From Flavobacteriales bacterium (lineage in GTDB: Bacteria > Bacteroidota > Bacteroidia > Flavobacteriales_F > PHOS-HE28): 64,000 bases of DNA. The first letter of the stretch is position 1; each line of letters opens with the position of its first letter. Made by a program: the position numbers and the translations under genes. Under the pieces are notes generated by a model. That model had not been told where the DNA came from. It ran no database searches and saw only the letters and a list, made by a program, of their open reading frames with translations. This document shows, piece by piece, positions 59,208 through 64,000 of the stretch. The DNA lies in NCBI GenBank assembly GCA_016713875.1, contig JADJOI010000003.1:310001-374000 (forward strand). The letters run 5' to 3'.

Positions 59208-61781
59208 ATGACCACACGCCCCATCCTGTTCGCAGCCTTATTGCTGTCCTTGTCCCGGTCCACTACGGCCCAGCCCTGGGATCCTGTGAACAGCTCGCCA
59301 TTTCCACTACCCGACCCGGCGTGTGCCACGGCTACAGTGCAGGACCTCGGCAGTGCAGTGGCCTTCGACGGCGATCTCGCCATCGTGGGTGCCAAGGCCT
59401 CCGACACGCCGGGCGGAGACCTTGACGACCTCGGAGGCGCTGTCTATGTGTATGTCCGGCAGCCCAATGGGCAATGGCAGTGCGCCGATGAACTGCTGCC
59501 ACCCTTGCCGCCGAGCGGCACGGTCAACGGCATGAACTTCGGGTATTCCGTAGCTGTGCAAGGTGACATCCTCTTCGTGGGAGCGCCGAACTACACGGAG
59601 GTGGACGGGCTGCCTTATGGACGTGTTCTCATCTACCGCTGGGACCCGTTGGCCGATGCCGATGGCGAGGCCATCGGTCCATACAACATCGTTGCATCCC
59701 TTTCCCCTGCTCCCTACGAGGGCTTCGGAAGGGCGCTTGATGTCAGTGGCGACCGGCTCATCGTCGGGGCCCCGCAGGACAATGGGCCGTATCCACAACC
59801 CAGTGGAAGGGCCTACGTGTTCGCAGCCCCCGGTGGGGACTGGACGAGCCTGACCGGAACGCTCCTCATGCCGGGCGGTGCGGTCAATGAGCAGGATGCG
59901 TATGGCCATGCGGTATCGATCCTGGGTGACCGTGCCGCGGTCGGAGCCCCTGGCTCCGGAGGTGATGCGGGGCGCGTGTTCGTGTTCGATCATCTCGGGT
60001 CGGGTTGGAGCTTGATCGACGTGCTCGATGACGCGATGAGCAGCACTGAACCGCAACGCTTCGGCACGGACCTGGAGATCTTCAACGAAGGTGAGCGGCT
60101 CGTGATCGGCGCGCCGCTGTTCTCCGATGGCGCCGGGCAGTTCAGGGGCCGTGCGGTGATCTGGCACGATGACGGGTCCTGGAACAACTTCTTCAATCTT
60201 GAGGCCCCCCTGGACGGTCCGGCCAACGCGTTCTTCTTCGGCGGTTCCGTGCATGCGGATGCCGATGCAGTGGTGGTGGGCCCGGATAAGGTCAGCTCGG
60301 TGGTGCGCGTGTTCCACAAGGAGTTCTGTGGTCAACCGTGGCCGCTCGTTCGGCAGTTGGACCAACCCACGCCTGCGGCCTCGGGTTTCGGCCATGCCGT
60401 GTACACGGACGGACAGACCCTTCTGGCCGGCGCGCGGAGCGACAACTCCGGAACAGGAGGGGTCTATGGCTACGTGCGGGAGGTGGTGGAGGCCTGCACC
60501 GAGATGGAGTTCTACATCAACACCGATGCGAACGGGCAGTACATCCGGTGGGAGATCCGTGAGCCTGGCTGCCCGGACGTGCTCTGCAGCGGCCAGGGAT
60601 ACGACAACAACGAGAAGTGCCAAGTGACCCCGTGCTGCCTGCCGGACGGCGATTATGTCTTCCAGGTGTACAACGACAACCCCAATGTCCCGTTCACCGG
60701 GTCCTACCTCCTGCGCTCACGCGCTGGGGGCCGCATCGTGGACAACCTGGACGGTTTCACGGGGCCGACCGCGTTGCACGGAGGAACGGGGGCGTTCAGC
60801 CTGCCGATGGGGACGACCCGGCTCATCTTGGACCGTTGCGACATGCAGACCATGCGATTGGCCGCTCCCGGGATCACGAATTTCATCTCTGCCAACACCC
60901 CTGCTGGAAGCCAGACCCGGTTCCACTTCTTCGACCCGGATGGAGCACCCATGGGCACGATCACCCAGGCATCAACGACCTTGCCGCTGGCCACTGTGGT
61001 GAACCAGCTCGGACTGGTTCCGTACAGGATATACAACGTCAGGCTCACGTCGGTCCTTGGTGGGGTGGCGCAGCCCTATGGCCCAGCCTGCTATTTCAGG
61101 TATATCCCGGCCGGCGAACCGTTCGGTTGCCGCCCGTCCAGGTTGGTCGACCTCCCGGGCCATGTGAACCATTCATGTGATGTCACGCTGCCGTTCGGCT
61201 CGTGCGCTTCGGTGGTGCACGCAGCTGAAGTGCAAGGGATGACACAGTATCGCTACATCTGGACAAGCAGCGTGGGTACATACTCCTTTCCTAGGACCAC
61301 GGCGAATCCGGCGAACAACAGGATGTTCCATCTCATCAATGGAGGGTGCACCGCAGGAACGAATTGGACCGCTCCTCCACCACCGGCCAACTCCGAGTGG
61401 ATGGTGTGTGTAGAGGCGCGCGCTGGAGCAGGACAACCCTGGTGCGGAACGGGCCAATGCTGCCGCGTGAGGATCGGGAGCGGACCGATACCTGTCGATC
61501 AGCTGATCGAACAGGCTGGTCATGTGCAGGGTCTTGATCTTTGGCCGAACCCGAACGACGGTGCTTCCCTCCACCTGGATGTGGCTTGGGCCGGTGGAGC
61601 GCCGATGGACGTGGAGTTCACCGATCTGTCCGGGCGGGTGGTGCGGCGCGTGGCTCTGGGCACGGATGGCGGTGAGCCGGCCGTCGAGATCGCGCTAGGC
61701 CGTGCATTGCCCGCAGGCATCTACCTCGTCCGGGCCGAAGCGGGCGGCACGCGCCGAACCGGGCGGTTGGTGGTGAACTGA
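59208..61781 (+). CDS. Secreted FG-GAP-type protein with T9SS sorting domain
   Basis: An 857-residue exported protein: signal peptide (ILFAALLLSLSRSTTAQ), then a seven-or-so-bladed FG-GAP-like propeller (FGYSVAVQGDILFVGAPNY, FGRALDVSGDRLIVGAPQD, YGHAVSILGDRAAVGAPGS). Next come a cysteine-rich domain (CSGQGYDNNEKC, CCLPDGDYVFQVYNDN), a second cysteine-rich region and a T9SS type A sorting domain from LDLWPNPNDGASLHLDV to RTGRLVVN. It is a surface-exposed or released protein of unknown binding function, placed after the two-component system. Confidence 0.85.
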   Translation: MTTRPILFAALLLSLSRSTTAQPWDPVNSSPFPLPDPACATATVQDLGSAVAFDGDLAIVGAKASDTPGGDLDDLGGAVYVYVRQPNGQWQCADELLPPLPPSGTVNGMNFGYSVAVQGDILFVGAPNYTEVDGLPYGRVLIYRWDPLADADGEAIGPYNIVASLSPAPYEGFGRALDVSGDRLIVGAPQDNGPYPQPSGRAYVFAAPGGDWTSLTGTLLMPGGAVNEQDAYGHAVSILGDRAAVGAPGSGGDAGRVFVFDHLGSGWSLIDVLDDAMSSTEPQRFGTDLEIFNEGERLVIGAPLFSDGAGQFRGRAVIWHDDGSWNNFFNLEAPLDGPANAFFFGGSVHADADAVVVGPDKVSSVVRVFHKEFCGQPWPLVRQLDQPTPAASGFGHAVYTDGQTLLAGARSDNSGTGGVYGYVREVVEACTEMEFYINTDANGQYIRWEIREPGCPDVLCSGQGYDNNEKCQVTPCCLPDGDYVFQVYNDNPNVPFTGSYLLRSRAGGRIVDNLDGFTGPTALHGGTGAFSLPMGTTRLILDRCDMQTMRLAAPGITNFISANTPAGSQTRFHFFDPDGAPMGTITQASTTLPLATVVNQLGLVPYRIYNVRLTSVLGGVAQPYGPACYFRYIPAGEPFGCRPSRLVDLPGHVNHSCDVTLPFGSCASVVHAAEVQGMTQYRYIWTSSVGTYSFPRTTANPANNRMFHLINGGCTAGTNWTAPPPPANSEWMVCVEARAGAGQPWCGTGQCCRVRIGSGPIPVDQLIEQAGHVQGLDLWPNPNDGASLHLDVAWAGGAPMDVEFTDLSGRVVRRVALGTDGGEPAVEIALGRALPAGIYLVRAEAGGTRRTGRLVVN

Positions 61782-61887
61782 TCTCCTCGTCGCACGGATT
61801 GAATACAGGCCATGGACACTGGTCCTTGACCTTCTCACCGGCCAAGCCGAAAACCGGAACACAGAGTAGGCACAACACATCAGTACC

Positions 61888-62472
61888 ATGAGAACAAGGA
61901 TGAGCATCGTATGGTCGTCGGCCCTGCTGATGACCGGAGCTGTAGCCCTGCTGGCAGGCTGCAGCAAGGACCAGGTGGAACCCCAGGTCGCAGCGCAAGT
62001 GGAGGAGGTGGACCCCAAGGTCCCGCCATTCTTCCTGTCCTATGGACAGACCGCTGGCACGTACTCGGTGTATCGCTGGTACTCCAACTGCGTGGAGAGC
62101 TGGGGGACGATCGCACCGAACGCCTTTTCGTATGCGAACAACAACACGATCCTGAGCAACTACATCCGGGCAAGCAGTGGGTCGTGCGCGATCGACGCGA
62201 ACTATTGCCGGCTGCTGCGCGGAAGCACGGTGGGCTCCTGGGGACCTTGGTACTACATCTGGCCGAACTGGGGTCCGTCCATCACGGTGCGCAAGGGGAT
62301 CAAGATCCGCGTGAAGAACCTGGCTTCACCACCTGCGAACGCCTACAACCAGGGCATCTACTATGATGCGCCCACCAACACCTGGACGGTGGCGTCCGCC
62401 ATCGCGTCCGGGAACTTCGATATCCAAGTGACCACGCCCGGAGGGCTTACGCTCTGCCCTCCGCGGGAGTGA
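61888..62472 (+). CDS. Small lipoprotein of unknown function
   Basis: A 194-residue protein with a lipoprotein signal (SALLMTGAVALLAGC; cysteine at about residue 25), a short acidic linker (EEVDPKVPP) and an aromatic-rich mature domain (YSVYRWYSNC, WGPWYYIWPNWGPS) with paired cysteines. No family is recognised. It could be a surface adhesin or inhibitor; nothing in the sequence decides. Confidence 0.55.
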   Translation: MRTRMSIVWSSALLMTGAVALLAGCSKDQVEPQVAAQVEEVDPKVPPFFLSYGQTAGTYSVYRWYSNCVESWGTIAPNAFSYANNNTILSNYIRASSGSCAIDANYCRLLRGSTVGSWGPWYYIWPNWGPSITVRKGIKIRVKNLASPPANAYNQGIYYDAPTNTWTVASAIASGNFDIQVTTPGGLTLCPPRE

Positions 62473-62488
62473 CCTTCGGATCCTTCGT

Positions 62489-62520
62489 GGAAAGCCCCTG
62501 CATGGCGGGGGCTTTCTGCT
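62489..62520. terminator. Bidirectional terminator
   Basis: AAAGCCCC (62491-62498) pairs with GGGGCTTT (62508-62515), extendable inward by GC pairs, between the convergent lipoprotein and aminotransferase genes. T-rich sequence flanks it. Confidence 0.75.
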
Positions 62521-63705
62521 TCAAAGCCGCGCCAGTTCCTCCAGCACCACCCCGCACGCCTTCCTCACCTCCTCCTTGGTGATCATCAGCGGCGGCGCGA
62601 TCCGGAACGCGGAGGGACAGCTGAGGAACCAGAAGCCCAGCACGCCCTTCTCCAGGCACCCCATCACCACGCGTTGCACAAGGTTCGCATCCCCTAGGTC
62701 CACGGCCAGCATCAAGCCCTCGCCACGCACTTCCTTGATCCGCGGGTGAACGAGCAGTTCCTTGAAGAGCGAACCAGTCCGGCGGGCGTTGCCGAGCATG
62801 TCCTCGTCCAGCAGGGCCTCCAACGCGGCCAGGCCGGCCACGCACGGAAGCGGGTGTCCGCCGAAGGTGGTGATGTGGCCCAGTACGGGGTCGTGGGTGA
62901 GCAGCGCCATGCGGTCGCGCGAGCTGATGAACGCGCCCATCGGCAGCCCGCCGCCCAAGGCCTTGCCCAGCACCAGCACGTCCGGCACCACGCCGAAGTG
63001 CTCGAAGGCGAAGAGTCGGCCTGTGCGCCCGAAGCCGGTCTGCACCTCGTCGAACACGAGCAGCGCGCCCACATCGGTGCAACGCTGCCGCAAGGCCCGC
63101 ATCCAGTCCGGATCGGGGATCCGCACGCCAGCGTCGCCCTGGATGGGCTCCACCACCACGCACGCGGCCTCGGTGCTGATCAGGGCGAGGTCGCCCGGAT
63201 CGTTGAAGGTGATGTGCGCCACATCGGGCAGCAGGGGGCGGTTGCGATACTTCTTCGTTTCGTTGTCCGTCAGGCTCAGCGAGCCGTGGGTGCTGCCGTG
63301 GTAACTCCTGCGGCAGCCGATGAGCCGGGTGCGGCCGGTGACGCGTTTGGCCAGCTTCACCGCGGCCTCGATCGCCTCGGTGCCGCTGTTCACGAAGTAC
63401 ACGGAGTCCAGCGTGGGCGGCAGCAGGCCGGTGAGGCGTTCCGCGAAGCGGACCTGTGGCTCCTGGACGAACTCACCGTACGGGATCACGTGCAGGTAGC
63501 GGTCGCACTGGGCCTTGACCGCCTGCACGACCCGGGGATGCCGGTGGCCCACGTTGGTCACGGCGAGCCCGGACACCAGGTCGAGGTAGCGCCGACCGTC
63601 CCGTGTGGTGAGGTGGCAGCCCTCCGCACGGACGATGTCCAGGGCGAGGGGATGCGGGCTCGTCTGGGCGAGGTGGTCGTGGAACGCTTGATGCAGGTCC
63701 TTCAT
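62521..63705 (-). CDS. Class III aminotransferase (acetylornithine/ornithine type)
   Basis: A 394-residue PLP enzyme of the ornithine/acetylornithine/4-aminobutyrate aminotransferase family: VNSGTEAIEAAVKLAKRVTG, YHGSTHGSLSLT, VVVEPIQGDAGVRIP, FDEVQTGFGRTG and the PLP-lysine K248 in LGKALGGGLPMGAF. GHITTFGGHPLPC is the last family block. The exact substrate cannot be fixed from these motifs. ATG 63705 gives a normal-length protein. CACCTTTG about 20 bases upstream is one mismatch from the -7 box. Confidence 0.88.
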   Translation of the reverse strand: MKDLHQAFHDHLAQTSPHPLALDIVRAEGCHLTTRDGRRYLDLVSGLAVTNVGHRHPRVVQAVKAQCDRYLHVIPYGEFVQEPQVRFAERLTGLLPPTLDSVYFVNSGTEAIEAAVKLAKRVTGRTRLIGCRRSYHGSTHGSLSLTDNETKKYRNRPLLPDVAHITFNDPGDLALISTEAACVVVEPIQGDAGVRIPDPDWMRALRQRCTDVGALLVFDEVQTGFGRTGRLFAFEHFGVVPDVLVLGKALGGGLPMGAFISSRDRMALLTHDPVLGHITTFGGHPLPCVAGLAALEALLDEDMLGNARRTGSLFKELLVHPRIKEVRGEGLMLAVDLGDANLVQRVVMGCLEKGVLGFWFLSCPSAFRIAPPLMITKEEVRKACGVVLEELARL

Positions 63706-63745
63706 GGTCGCCGGGGATGCCGGCGCAAAGGTGCATGCTCGGCGG

Positions 63746-64000
63746 TCAACGGCGCGGAGGGGGCGGGCCGGGGCGATCACCCTGGCGCTCGCGCATGCGG
63801 CGCAGCAGTTCGCGGTTGAAGTCGCGCTCGGCCCGGTGCAGCTCCAGGGTCTTGCGCGCACCGATGAGCTTGATGAACTCGCCGCTGTATCGCTTGCGGA
63901 GGTCGAGCTCGCGTTGTTGCGAGGCCAGCTCCCGGTCGATGTGGCCGGCCGCCTCGGCGTCGGTCAGGTCCGCGTCGGCACGGAGCGCACGATGTCCTTC
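63746..64000 (-). CDS. C-terminal end of a charged helical protein (partial)
   Basis: Eighty-four codons and a TGA stop (63746-63748) on the minus strand, cut by the window end. The sequence is almost entirely helical and charged (ADLTDAEAAGHIDRELASQQ, LRKRYSGEFIKLIGARKT, LHRAERDFNRELLRRM). This pattern resembles the C-terminal half of Spy/CpxP-like periplasmic sensor proteins found beside ECF sigma factors in Flavobacteriales. The N terminus and any signal peptide lie outside the window, so the assignment is tentative. Confidence 0.6.
   Translation of the reverse strand, partial: EGHRALRADADLTDAEAAGHIDRELASQQRELDLRKRYSGEFIKLIGARKTLELHRAERDFNRELLRRMRERQGDRPGPPPPRR

Overview
The window is GC-rich chromosomal DNA (about two-thirds G+C by eye) from a member of the Bacteroidota, most likely a high-GC lineage of the Flavobacteriales. 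Four proteins end in a type IX secretion (T9SS) C-terminal sorting domain. Many genes are preceded by the Bacteroidota -7 promoter box TAnnTTTG. Several families are typical of the phylum: ABC-permease/M1-peptidase fusions, ORF6N proteins, an OlsF-like acyltransferase fusion, a secreted DPP III-like peptidase, and a fused 2-oxo acid dehydrogenase E1.

Layout. 1-1.7 kb: a tRNA-Pro(GGG) gene followed by four tandem units of about 356 bp. Each unit holds a small GIY-YIG nuclease gene whose 3' end runs into a tRNA-Pro body lacking its 5' acceptor strand and its anticodon arm, followed by the tRNA terminator. A decayed fifth nuclease copy lies beyond. This is the most unusual structure in the window. 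1.8-14.4 kb: mostly housekeeping genes (LTA4H-like M1 peptidase, esterase, E1 alpha/beta fusion, AIM24 family, PDZ protein, Hsp15-like S4 protein, tRNA-Arg, typA) plus secreted proteins. 14.5-17.1 kb: a secreted purple-acid-phosphatase-like protein. 17.2-22.6 kb: a tightly overlapping five-gene minus-strand operon with two B12-binding radical SAM enzymes, two methyltransferases and a nucleotidyltransferase, divergent from a GT-C-like membrane glycosyltransferase.

24.2-43.6 kb holds DNA-damage-tolerance genes in pieces: a second DNA polymerase III alpha subunit (dnaE-like), DNA polymerase IV (dinB) and a LexA-like XRE/S24 regulator. The intervening DNA carries an ABC/M1-peptidase operon, a damaged tryptophanase-family gene, a T9SS protein and two ORF6N genes. 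The dnaE reading frame contains three in-frame repeat insertions: two heptamer-word inverted repeats and a 63-bp minisatellite of about 15.6 units. Related inverted repeats and a dispersed repeat lie around dinB.

43.6-64 kb: a lipoprotein, an HD-domain protein, a DPP III-like peptidase, a YkuK-like RNase H-fold protein, tRNA-Leu(CAG), a LysM/M23 peptidase, a large GloVer-repeat secreted protein sharing its C-terminal module with the phosphatase, OlsF-like and LpxH-like lipid genes, a CoA-binding protein, a propeller-type histidine kinase with its NarL-type regulator, two secreted or lipoprotein genes, a class III aminotransferase, and the end of a small coiled, charged protein cut by the window edge.

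Single-base frameshifts interrupt four otherwise well-conserved genes (E1, dnaE, the tryptophanase-family gene and the HD protein). The sequence alone does not show whether these are sequencing errors or real lesions.
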